Shown piece after piece: positions 1 to 5,655 of a stretch of 11,136 bases of DNA (position 1 is the stretch's first letter; each line of letters opens with the position of its first letter). The position numbers were made by a program, and so were the translations under genes. The DNA lies in assembly GCA_002344825.1 (NCBI GenBank), contig DDUN01000003.1, positions 77,183-88,318 of the forward strand, read 5' to 3'. The stretch is from Candidatus Multiplicimicrobium inquinatum (GTDB lineage Bacteria > Omnitrophota > Omnitrophia > Omnitrophales > Aquincolibacteriaceae). The notes under the pieces are model-generated. The model ran no database searches, was not told the origin of the DNA, and was given only the letters and a program-made list of their open reading frames with translations.

Positions 1-970
1 GCTTAGCGTAGTAGGTGAGAATAATATCCGCGCCGGCGCGTTTAATCGCGAGCAAGCTTTCCAACATGCATTTTTCTTCATCGAGCCAGCCTTTTTCCGC
101 CGCGGCTTTGATCATCGCGTATTCTCCGCTGACATGATAAGCCGCAACCGGCACTGAAACAGCCGCTTTAATTTTGCTGATGATGTCGAGATAAAGCAAC
201 GCGGGCTTGACCATCACCATGTCCGCGCCTTCTTTGACATCGAGTAAGACTTCGCGCAGGGCTTCACGGCTGTTCGCCGGGTCCATTTGGTAGGTTTTCT
301 TATCGCCTTTTTTTGGCGCTGAGTTCAGCGCGTCGCGAAACGGTCCGTAAAATGCGGAAGCGTATTTGGCAGAATAAGCCAGAATGCCTGTTTCCGTAAA
401 TCCCTTTTCGTCGAGAGCTTTGCGGATGGCTTTCACGCGCCCGTCCATCATGTCGGAAGGTGCCACGAAATCAGCGCCCGCTTCGGCTTGTGAAACCGCC
501 ATGGCGCATAAAATTGCAACGGTTTCATCATTTAAAATTTTTCCATTTTTGACAAATCCGTCATGTCCGTCGCTGGAATAGGGGTCCATCGCCACATCGG
601 TGATGACGGCGATTTTTGGGACTTGCTTTTTGATCGCGCGGACGGTGTTTTGCAAAAGTCCGTCAGGATTGACGGATTCACTGGCGCGCTTGTCTTTTAG
701 TTTTTTAGAAATTGCGGGAAACAAAGCGACCGCGCAAATTCCAAGCTTGGCCGCTTCTTTCGCTTCTTTGACGGCAAGGTCGGATGAAAAACGGAAAACA
801 CCCGGCATCGATCCCACCGCGGTTTTCTTATTTTTCCCTTCGCAGATAAAAATCGGAAGAATCAGATTTTCCGGTGAAAGCCGGGTTTCGCGAACCAATG
901 CGCGCACAGCAGATGATTTTCGATTGCGGCGCGGACGGCTGTTCAGAAATAAGTTTGATTTCATGGTCAT
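1..970 (-). CDS. hemB: Porphobilinogen synthase (delta-aminolevulinic acid dehydratase), 3' end cut by window
   Basis: Condenses two 5-aminolevulinate molecules to porphobilinogen in cytosolic tetrapyrrole synthesis. The minus-strand translation gives about 323 codons, so only a few C-terminal residues lie outside the window. Both family lysines are visible: Lys202 in AYSAKYAS and the Schiff-base Lys255 in MVMVKPAL. The metal loop reads DVAMDPYSSDGHDG (residues 125-138). The three zinc cysteines of the E. coli type are replaced by Ala127, Asp129 and Asp137, which is the zinc-independent (Mg-type) pattern. Two in-frame ATGs lie six bases apart (970 and 964); neither has a clear Shine-Dalgarno, and an in-frame stop just upstream (983-985) rules out anything longer. 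It lies 57 bp downstream of the HIT gene and is probably co-transcribed with it. Confidence 0.95.
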   Translation of the reverse strand, partial: MTMKSNLFLNSRPRRNRKSSAVRALVRETRLSPENLILPIFICEGKNKKTAVGSMPGVFRFSSDLAVKEAKEAAKLGICAVALFPAISKKLKDKRASESVNPDGLLQNTVRAIKKQVPKIAVITDVAMDPYSSDGHDGFVKNGKILNDETVAILCAMAVSQAEAGADFVAPSDMMDGRVKAIRKALDEKGFTETGILAYSAKYASAFYGPFRDALNSAPKKGDKKTYQMDPANSREALREVLLDVKEGADMVMVKPALLYLDIISKIKAAVSVPVAAYHVSGEYAMIKAAAEKGWLDEEKCMLESLLAIKRAGADIILTYYAK

Positions 971-1027
971 TGGGTCAGACGATCACAGGTTTAAGCACAA
1001 GCGCTTCAGTTGAGTGTAAAGTGTGTT

Positions 1028-1420
1028 TCATAAATTTTTCCGAATTTCTGCGGCGATTGAGGAGAGTTCTTCCGTGGTCGCGGATTTGGCATTCGCGAAA
1101 GCGAGTTCATGCACCGAGCCTAAAATAGGAATCAAATGAATGTGCGCGTGCGGAACTTCCAGCCCCGCCACCATCACGCCCACTTTTTTGCAGGGGATTG
1201 TTTTTTTGATTGCCGCCGCCACTTTTTTTGTGAAGGGCATGATATTGGAAAGCAGGACATCGTCCATATCAAAAATATAATCAACTTCCTTTTTGGGGAT
1301 CACCAGAGTGTGGCCGCGGTTAACGGGGCGCAGGTCAAGAAAAGCCAGAAACTCATTGTTTTCATGAATTTTATGGCAGGGGATTTCGCCGCTAAGAATT
1401 TTACTGAATACGGTTGCCAT
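1028..1420 (-). CDS. HIT-family nucleotide hydrolase (HinT-like)
   Basis: A 130-residue histidine-triad protein, full length for the HinT branch. It starts with the usual MATVFSKILSGEIP segment and has the RPVNRGHTLVIPK strand. The catalytic triad is HAHIHL, with His91, His93 and His95. HinT-like proteins hydrolyse purine nucleoside phosphoramidates and acyl-adenylates in the cytosol; the physiological substrate cannot be read from sequence. An AGAGG Shine-Dalgarno lies upstream of the ATG on the minus strand. hemB follows on the same strand after 57 bp, so the two probably form an operon. Its promoter should lie in 1421-1600, but I could not pick a convincing minus-strand hexamer pair. Confidence 0.93.
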   Translation of the reverse strand: MATVFSKILSGEIPCHKIHENNEFLAFLDLRPVNRGHTLVIPKKEVDYIFDMDDVLLSNIMPFTKKVAAAIKKTIPCKKVGVMVAGLEVPHAHIHLIPILGSVHELAFANAKSATTEELSSIAAEIRKNL

Positions 1421-1477
1421 AAAAACCTCTTTTAATCTAAAAACAGCCTTCGGAAGAGTCCTGAGAATGATGGGTAT

Positions 1478-1488
1478 TTTAGTATAAA
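1478..1488 (+). promoter_or_regulatory. Possible -10 element, TTTAGTATAAA
   Basis: The box TTTAGTATAAA closely matches the stronger TTTAGTATAAT boxes at 1583-1593 and 8696-8706. It could be a second, distal plus-strand promoter for yceI, about 145 bp upstream of its ATG. No clear -35 hexamer is present, so this rests only on the -10 similarity. Confidence 0.3.
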
Positions 1489-1582
1489 GAGGTCAATTTC
1501 CAATGAATAATAATCAGGGCCGGGTAGTCTTAAGTACAGAACCAAGCGTTCAATTAGATTTTACTTAGGCTGGGTGCTTGTT

Positions 1583-1593
1583 TTTAGTATAAT
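1583..1593 (+). promoter_or_regulatory. Probable promoter -10 box for yceI and the downstream bufferin genes
   Basis: A perfect TATAAT (1588-1593) in the context TTTAGTATAATT lies about 38 bp upstream of the yceI start. The -35 region is weak (TTAGGC at 1565-1570 would give a 17-bp spacer). yceI and both bufA-like genes are separated by only 22 and 33 bp with no visible terminator, so this is the best candidate promoter for all three. The same 11-base string recurs at 8696-8706 before another gene. Confidence 0.6.
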
Positions 1594-1631
1594 TCGCGAG
1601 TTTCTCAGTGTTTTTAGCGAGGATTGAAAGC

Positions 1632-2237
1632 ATGAAAATTCAAAGATTGGCTCTCATTACGGCGATGCTCGCGCTCTTGGCCTTGCCTGCTTTTGCCACA
1701 GAATATGAAATTGATCTTGCCCACAGCGCGGTTTCTTTTAAGGTCAGACATTTGCTTTCTTACGTGAACGGCAGCTTTGATCAGTTTGAGGGCCGTTTTA
1801 AATACGTTCCGGATAAACCGGAAGAGTGGTCTGTGGAAGCCGTTATTAAAACGGAAAGTGTGAACACTAAACATGAACAGCGCGACAATCATCTGAAAAA
1901 CGCGGATTTTTTGGACGTGATTAATTTTCCGGTGATGACTTTTAAAAGTACGCAAGTTACGGATTACTCCAAAGGCAAAGCCAAATTGCATGGAGTGTTG
2001 AGTTTGCACGGTGTTGAGAAACAGGTTGTGCTTGATTTACAGGTTTTTGGAACGGACCGCGATCCGTGGGGGAATGATTTGGCCGGATTCAGCGCCGCAA
2101 CCGTGATTAACCGCAAAGACTTCGGACTGGTATGGAATCAGGTTGCGGAGTCAGGAAAACTTTTGGTGGGAGATGAAATTTTAATTACGATTGATGTGGA
2201 AGGCCAGCCCGTGGTGTCTGAGCCGGACGCAGCTTAA
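1632..2237 (+). CDS. YceI-family periplasmic protein
   Basis: A 201-residue YceI-like protein. It has a Sec signal peptide (MKIQRLALITAMLALLALP, cleavage after AFA) followed by the family opening YEIDLAHSAVSFKVRHL, which begins the lipocalin-like beta barrel that binds isoprenoid-type lipids. Further family motifs include HLKNADFLDVINFPVMTF, LSLHGVEKQVVLDL and GFSAATVINRKDFGLVWN. The ATG at 1632 is preferred over an in-frame ATG at 1608: it begins directly with the signal peptide and has GAGG (1618-1621) upstream. It ends 22 bp before the first bufferin precursor. YceI proteins occur in stress and periplasmic redox contexts; a direct role in the bufferin pathway is conjecture. Confidence 0.93.
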   Translation: MKIQRLALITAMLALLALPAFATEYEIDLAHSAVSFKVRHLLSYVNGSFDQFEGRFKYVPDKPEEWSVEAVIKTESVNTKHEQRDNHLKNADFLDVINFPVMTFKSTQVTDYSKGKAKLHGVLSLHGVEKQVVLDLQVFGTDRDPWGNDLAGFSAATVINRKDFGLVWNQVAESGKLLVGDEILITIDVEGQPVVSEPDAA

Positions 2238-2259
2238 TTTTAGAGATAGGAGTTTGGTC

Positions 2260-2523
2260 ATGAAAAAAGAGAATAAACAAAAATTAGTGGTCGCGGCGTT
2301 AACGGGTTTAATGGCAGTTGCGGGATCTTTTTCAGTTCAAAGCGCAGCGCACGCGGATGACGCGCAATGCTACGGTGTTAATAAATGTAAGGGCGCGGGA
2401 GATTGCGGAGGTAAAGGAACTTCTTGTGCCGGCACGAACTCTTGCAAAGGTCAGGGGTGGGTGAGTATGGCGAAAGAATCTTGTTTGCGGCTTGAAGGCG
2501 GGTCTTTAACGCCCAAGTCCTAA
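2260..2523 (+). CDS. Bufferin-type (BufA2-like) RiPP metallophore precursor, copy 1
   Basis: An 87-residue peptide with an N-terminal Sec signal sequence (about residues 1-32, cleavage after AHA) and a small Cys/Gly-rich mature part. Six cysteines lie at 37, 43, 49, 56, 62 and 75, in the motifs CYGVNKCKG, GDCGGKG and NSCKGQGW, which I recognise as the BufA2 bufferin pattern. Bufferins are exported RiPPs whose cysteines are modified by an MNIO (DUF692) enzyme and which sequester copper; the matching maturase gene lies downstream. An AGGAG (2248-2252) stands 7 nt before this ATG, so the longer in-frame start at 2191 is rejected. It is about 70% identical (61 of 87) to the next gene. Which cysteines are modified, and which metal is bound, cannot be read from sequence. 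Confidence 0.85.
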   Translation: MKKENKQKLVVAALTGLMAVAGSFSVQSAAHADDAQCYGVNKCKGAGDCGGKGTSCAGTNSCKGQGWVSMAKESCLRLEGGSLTPKS

Positions 2524-2556
2524 TTTTAAAAAACGTTCAAACACTGCGGGGAAAAA

Positions 2557-2820
2557 ATGAAAAAAACAAACAAGCAAAAATTTGTGGTTGCCGCGTTGGC
2601 CGGGTTGATGGCTGTGGCGGGTTCGATTGTGACTCAGGGTACCGCGCAAGCGGAAGACGTTCAGTGCTATGGCGTGAACAAATGTAAGGGGACGGGTGAT
2701 TGCGGCGGCAAAGGTTCCGCGTGTCATGGTTCCAATGCCTGCAAAGGACAAGGCTGGAAGACGATGGACAAAGCTGCTTGCTTAGCCATTGAGGGCGGTT
2801 CTTTAGCTCCGAAAGAGTAA
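2557..2820 (+). CDS. Bufferin-type (BufA2-like) RiPP metallophore precursor, copy 2
   Basis: A tandem paralogue of the preceding gene, also 87 residues, with the same signal-peptide design (cleavage probably after AQA) and all six cysteines at identical positions. The cysteine framework CYGVNKCKGTGDCGGKG and NACKGQGW is nearly unchanged. Differences cluster in the signal-cleavage region and between cysteines, including a potential extra metal ligand (CHGSN here, CAGTN in copy 1). GGGGA precedes the ATG. The gap to copy 1 is 33 bp without a terminator. After the stop come a large palindromic element and a second hairpin before the maturase gene, so both precursors may be expressed above the maturase, as is common for RiPP precursors. 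Confidence 0.85.
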   Translation: MKKTNKQKFVVAALAGLMAVAGSIVTQGTAQAEDVQCYGVNKCKGTGDCGGKGSACHGSNACKGQGWKTMDKAACLAIEGGSLAPKE

Positions 2821-2941
2821 TTTCTTATGAAAATGTTCATTCGCTTTGTTGCGCGCTGCACTTCCTTGTGCGGCGTACATTTCTAGTACGCCTCCGCGGG
2901 CGCTTGCGCGCGCCTCGCGCCTGAAGCATTTTGATAAGAAA
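2821..2941. repeat. Dispersed palindromic element, copy A
   Basis: A roughly 120-bp imperfect palindrome directly after the second bufferin stop codon. The outer arms TTTCTTATGAAAATGTTCA (2821-2839) and TGAAGCATTTTGATAAGAAA (2922-2941) pair with one mismatch and one bulge. Inside are GCGC/GCGC pairing (2851-2854 with 2908-2911) and a central GGCGTAC/GTACGCC stem (2872-2878 with 2887-2893) with an 8-nt loop. The core strings CTTCCTTGTGCGGCGTA and GCCTCCGCGGGCG recur exactly in copy B at 8529-8647. The RNA could fold into one long hairpin and act as a terminator, attenuator or mRNA stabiliser. I do not recognise a named family. Confidence 0.8.
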
Positions 2942-2947
2942 TAGATG

Positions 2948-2979
2948 AACCCTGCTCGAAAGAGTGGGGTTCTTTATTT
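2948..2979 (+). terminator. GAAA-loop hairpin with T-rich tail just before the maturase start (attenuator-like)
   Basis: AACCCTGCTC (2948-2957) pairs along its whole length with GAGTGGGGTT (2962-2971), giving 10 bp including two G-U pairs, closed by a GAAA (GNRA) tetraloop. CTTTATTT follows, then the maturase ATG at 2980. This has the form of a modest intrinsic terminator. The only Shine-Dalgarno-like string for the maturase, GTGGGG, lies in the 3' arm of the stem, so the hairpin could also limit translation. Function is inferred. Confidence 0.6.
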
Positions 2980-4692
2980 ATGGAAAAAAAACAAAATCAC
3001 AATCTTGGTTCTTCGGACTTGGTTCTTGGCTCTAAATTGGGACACGGCGTCGGTCTTCGTTCGGAGCACTTTCAGGATATTCTTGAAAGAAAACCGAAGG
3101 TCGATTGGTTTGAGGCTATTTCCGAGAATTTTATGGACACGGAAGGCAAGCCGCTCAAAGTTCTCGAACGAGTGCGTGCCGATTACCCGATTGGTTTGCA
3201 TGGAACTTCACTTTCGATTGGCTCGGCGGGAGGCCTAAACCCGCTTTATCTTGAAAAGCTTAAAAAATTATCCGACCGTATCCAACCCGCGATTATTTCC
3301 GACCATTTGTGTTGGGCCGAGCATGGCGGGAAACGTTTATTTGACCTTTTGCCTTTACCTTTTACGAATGAAGCGCTTGAGCTTGTCGTTCGGAATGTGG
3401 ATCAGCTTCAAAGCTATTTAGGGCGGCGCATTTTGCTTGAAAATGTTTCCGCGTACATTAGCTTCAAAAACTCTGAAATGACGGAGTGGAATTTTCTGAA
3501 TGAAGTCGCGCGTAAAAGCGGATGTGGCATTTTGTTGGATGTGAACAATATTTACGTGAACAGCTTTAATCATGGCTTTGCGCCGCAAGATTATCTTAAC
3601 GGGATTGATGCGGATAAAGTTTTGCAGTATCACATTTCAGGGCACACGAACAAAGGGAAGTTTCTTTTTGATACGCATGTGGGCGAGGTGATTCAGCCCG
3701 TGTGGCAGCTTTATTCGGATGCTGTTCAGCGGTTTGGTGACGTCTCATCATTGATTGAATGGGATACTGAAATTTGCGGCTTGGATGAATTACTGGCGCT
3801 GAATGAAAAAAGCCGGGAAATAGCGAGCACCAAGAACCAGGAACCAAGTACCGAGCAAAAAAAAGAAGCGTCTGTTTCATTGCCTGGTCCTTGGTCCTTG
3901 GTTCCTGGTCCCAAGCTGGATGAAATTCAACATTGGTTTGCTGATGAAATGCTGTGTAAAAATAAAACCAAGCTTGCGGATTTGCTTAACAATCAAGCCG
4001 GAGATCCCGGAATTGAACGCATGGATGTTTATGCCGAAGGGTATCCCGCGCGCATCAGCGAAGCTTTAGCGGAGGCTTATCCGGCAATCAGCAAAATACT
4101 CGGAGAGGGTGCATTTTCTGATCTTGCGCTTGGCTTTGCGCAGTCGCGCAGCTTTGAGCATTATAATTTAAACGCGGTCGCGCCCCTCTTTCCCGATTTT
4201 CTAAAAGTAACGCCATGGCAGGAGTCGTTTCCATTTCTGAATGACCTCGCTGACTTAGAGCGTGCGGTGCATCTTGCTTTCCATGCCGAGACTCGCTCTC
4301 CCGCCACGCCGGAAGATTTTGCGGAAAAAGCCGCGAGGGACGGAGAGAATTTAGTTTTTCAGTTTCAGCCGCATATTTTTGTTGTCCGCTCTTTTTGGCC
4401 CATTCTCGATATTTGGAGCGCGCGGCATCTTCCGGCCGCGCAAATTAAAATTAACGTGGAAAATCGTCCGCAAGCGGTTTTGGTTCACCGCAAGAATGAG
4501 CAGGTTTTTTGCCAGATTTTGGATCCTATGGAGGCGGCAGTTTTGCAGCGGCTTTTGCTGGGAGAAACACTCAGTAGCGCGTTTGACGTTATGACTGAAG
4601 CCGATGACATTACCCCGGTTCAGTCTTGGTTCGCTAAGTGGATCGCATTGGGGCTTATGACCGGGTTTGAATGGGCGGACCAGGCAAAATGA
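2980..4692 (+). CDS. Fused bufferin maturase: MNIO (DUF692, BufB-like) plus DUF2063 (BufC-like)
   Basis: A 570-residue protein joining two normally separate RiPP maturation proteins. Residues about 20-280 form the DUF692/MNIO TIM barrel, a multinuclear iron-dependent oxidase fold that modifies precursor cysteines. Candidate metal and active-site residues are LHGTS (His74), SDH (Asp108, His109), LENVS (Glu154, Asn155), LDVNN (Asp187), HISGH (His218, His222), DTHVGE (Asp231, His233) and EWDTE (Glu260, Asp262, Glu264). Residues about 312-410 form the DUF2063 N-terminal domain (YAEGYPARISEALAEAYPAI, then FPDFLK), the partner-type domain that presents the precursor; a C-terminal domain follows to 570. 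The linker (about 282-311) is encoded by 7-nt repeats. The start is the only ATG before the barrel but has just a weak, hairpin-buried GGGG. No DoxX-like BufD is nearby. The stop overlaps the next gene as ATGA. Confidence 0.92.
   Translation: MEKKQNHNLGSSDLVLGSKLGHGVGLRSEHFQDILERKPKVDWFEAISENFMDTEGKPLKVLERVRADYPIGLHGTSLSIGSAGGLNPLYLEKLKKLSDRIQPAIISDHLCWAEHGGKRLFDLLPLPFTNEALELVVRNVDQLQSYLGRRILLENVSAYISFKNSEMTEWNFLNEVARKSGCGILLDVNNIYVNSFNHGFAPQDYLNGIDADKVLQYHISGHTNKGKFLFDTHVGEVIQPVWQLYSDAVQRFGDVSSLIEWDTEICGLDELLALNEKSREIASTKNQEPSTEQKKEASVSLPGPWSLVPGPKLDEIQHWFADEMLCKNKTKLADLLNNQAGDPGIERMDVYAEGYPARISEALAEAYPAISKILGEGAFSDLALGFAQSRSFEHYNLNAVAPLFPDFLKVTPWQESFPFLNDLADLERAVHLAFHAETRSPATPEDFAEKAARDGENLVFQFQPHIFVVRSFWPILDIWSARHLPAAQIKINVENRPQAVLVHRKNEQVFCQILDPMEAAVLQRLLLGETLSSAFDVMTEADDITPVQSWFAKWIALGLMTGFEWADQAK
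3003..3030 (+). repeat. 7-nt repeat cluster 1 (four units, consensus TCTTGGT)
   Basis: Four consecutive heptamers, TCTTGGT, TCTTCGG, ACTTGGT and TCTTGGC, encode the poorly conserved N-terminal tail of the maturase (about residues 8-17), ahead of the barrel motif GHGVGLR. The unit matches the heptamers in the interdomain linker. The unit length is not a multiple of three, so gain or loss of one unit would shift the frame. Confidence 0.65.
3829..3912 (+). repeat. Inverted 7-nt repeat clusters 2 and 3 at the domain junction
   Basis: The left cluster (3829-3856) has units ACCAAGA, ACCAGGA, ACCAAGT and ACCGAGC. The right cluster (3885-3912) has TGGTCCT, TGGTCCT, TGGTTCC and TGGTCCC. They are in opposite orientation: ACCAGGAACCAAG (3836-3848) is perfectly complementary to CTTGGTTCCTGGT (3897-3909). 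The segment encodes the Glu/Lys/Pro-rich linker between the DUF692 and DUF2063 domains, so it may be an inserted repeat element that became a linker. Confidence 0.75.
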
Positions 4693-5039
4693 ATTTGACT
4701 CAGCAGGTGATAGAAGAGAGATTTGGCTGCCGCCGATGCAATGCTTGCTGCAAGCAGCCGGGCTTTGTTTATTTAAAAGAAGGCGAAGCTGATAGAATGG
4801 CTGAATATTTGGGCATGTTAGTGTATGATTTCACCGATCAATTTTGCGATGTTGTGGATCGACGTCGGCTGGTTTTAAAAAAACTGCCTGATGAAGCCTG
4901 TATTTTTTTAAACGAAGAAGGCTGCCGTGTTCATGACGCAAAACCGGGTCAATGTCGGGATTTTCCTTCAAAGTGGAGGACTCCGGCTTCGCTTGAATAT
5001 TGCCAAGGTTTAAAAGAACTGATGAATTCCGATGTTTGA
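4689..5039 (+). CDS. YkgJ-family cysteine-cluster protein
   Basis: A 116-residue protein with the YkgJ (UPF0153) signature: CxxCxxCC near the N-terminus (Cys14, 17, 20, 21), then CIFL, GCRVHDAKPGQCRDFP (Cys71, 79, 89) and a late Cys105. The cysteines probably bind zinc or an Fe-S cluster; the biochemical role of this family is not settled. The ATG at 4689 overlaps the maturase stop as ATGA, indicating translational coupling; a longer in-frame start at 4671 would lie inside the maturase and is less likely. The tight coupling suggests work alongside the iron-dependent maturase, for example in metal supply or precursor handling, but this is only contextual. Confidence 0.88.
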   Translation: MNLTQQVIEERFGCRRCNACCKQPGFVYLKEGEADRMAEYLGMLVYDFTDQFCDVVDRRRLVLKKLPDEACIFLNEEGCRVHDAKPGQCRDFPSKWRTPASLEYCQGLKELMNSDV

Positions 5040-5655
5040 GAAACTTGCCTTACAGTTATTGGAATGGGCCGCGACGCCATGGGGCTCGCTGGTTTTGATT
5101 ATTCACTCCTATCTTGAGTCGTTTATTCTTCCGCTTCCGCACGATCCCATTTTGATGACTGTTGCTTTGGCGGATCCTAAATACAGTTTTGTTTTTGCGG
5201 CGATGAGTTCACTTGCCTCCGCTTTAGGTTTGACCACCGGATATACGATCGGCCGTCTTACTCGCAAAACGCCGCTTGCTTGCAAAATCCGCGCGAATAA
5301 ACACTTTGCCGAAGTGGAGGGTATTATTCAGCGTTACCACCGCTGGGCAACTTTTATTGCCTGCTTTACGCCTATTCCCGATAAACTTTATTGCGCCGTA
5401 GCCGGAATTATGAAACTGGATTTTACGAACTTTATTCTCATCGGCCTTCTCGCGCGGGCTTGCCGTTTTTTTATGGTGGGGGCTTTGATTTTCTTTTTCG
5501 GCGAAGTTCTCCGGGATTGGATTTTACATTCCATGAAATGGTTTTTGCTCGGATTTGTCGCGCTCGGAGTGGTGCTTTATTTCGCCACTAAAATGTTTTA
5601 CTGTTTTCTGGATAAGAAGCTTCATCTTTCACCCTCTGAGAAGAAGTGCGCATGA
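5032..5655 (+). CDS. YqaA-like VTT/SNARE-associated (DedA-superfamily) membrane protein
   Basis: A 207-residue integral inner-membrane protein with several hydrophobic segments. It has the VTT pattern: an N-terminal amphipathic start (SYLESFILPLPHDPIL), a glycine-bearing loop (LGLTTGYTIGRLT), the FTPIPDKLYCAVAGIMKLDF re-entrant motif and RACRFFMVGALIFFFGE. DedA-superfamily proteins are implicated in lipid flipping and envelope homeostasis; this YqaA branch is poorly characterised. It overlaps the YkgJ stop by 8 bases at its start and shares an ATGA junction with fumarase at its end, so it is firmly in the operon. A link to bufferin function is not evident. Confidence 0.85.
   Translation: MFEKLALQLLEWAATPWGSLVLIIHSYLESFILPLPHDPILMTVALADPKYSFVFAAMSSLASALGLTTGYTIGRLTRKTPLACKIRANKHFAEVEGIIQRYHRWATFIACFTPIPDKLYCAVAGIMKLDFTNFILIGLLARACRFFMVGALIFFFGEVLRDWILHSMKWFLLGFVALGVVLYFATKMFYCFLDKKLHLSPSEKKCA

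Noticed and set aside
600..1013. Plus-strand open frames at 384-581, 600-1013 and 874-1128
   Set aside because: They lie opposite hemB, whose full conserved motifs are read on the minus strand; none has a recognisable product or ribosome site.
1136..1435. 99-codon plus-strand frame
   Set aside because: Antisense shadow of the HIT gene, which has the intact histidine triad and a Shine-Dalgarno.
1532..1580. Hairpin from TAAGTA...CAAGC with TACTTA...GCTTG upstream of yceI
   Set aside because: The two complementary pairs occur in the same order rather than nested order, so they cannot form one stem.
1421..1600. Minus-strand promoter for the HIT-hemB pair (TTGACC near 1495)
   Set aside because: No acceptable -10 hexamer at a normal spacing from it; the promoter must exist here but cannot be placed.
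2506..2751. 81-codon minus-strand frame
   Set aside because: Antisense to the second bufferin precursor; composition reflects the opposite strand.
2821..2941. tRNA or small insertion sequence in the GC-rich intergenic region
   Set aside because: The fold is one long hairpin, not a cloverleaf, and there is no transposase frame or target duplication visible.
2945..3238. 97-codon plus-strand frame overlapping the maturase start
   Set aside because: It is out of frame with the conserved DUF692 barrel, has no family resemblance, and starts inside the hairpin region.
3829..3912. CRISPR-like or short direct-repeat array
   Set aside because: Units are seven bases, contiguous, partly inverted and inside an uninterrupted coding frame; there are no unique spacers of regular length.
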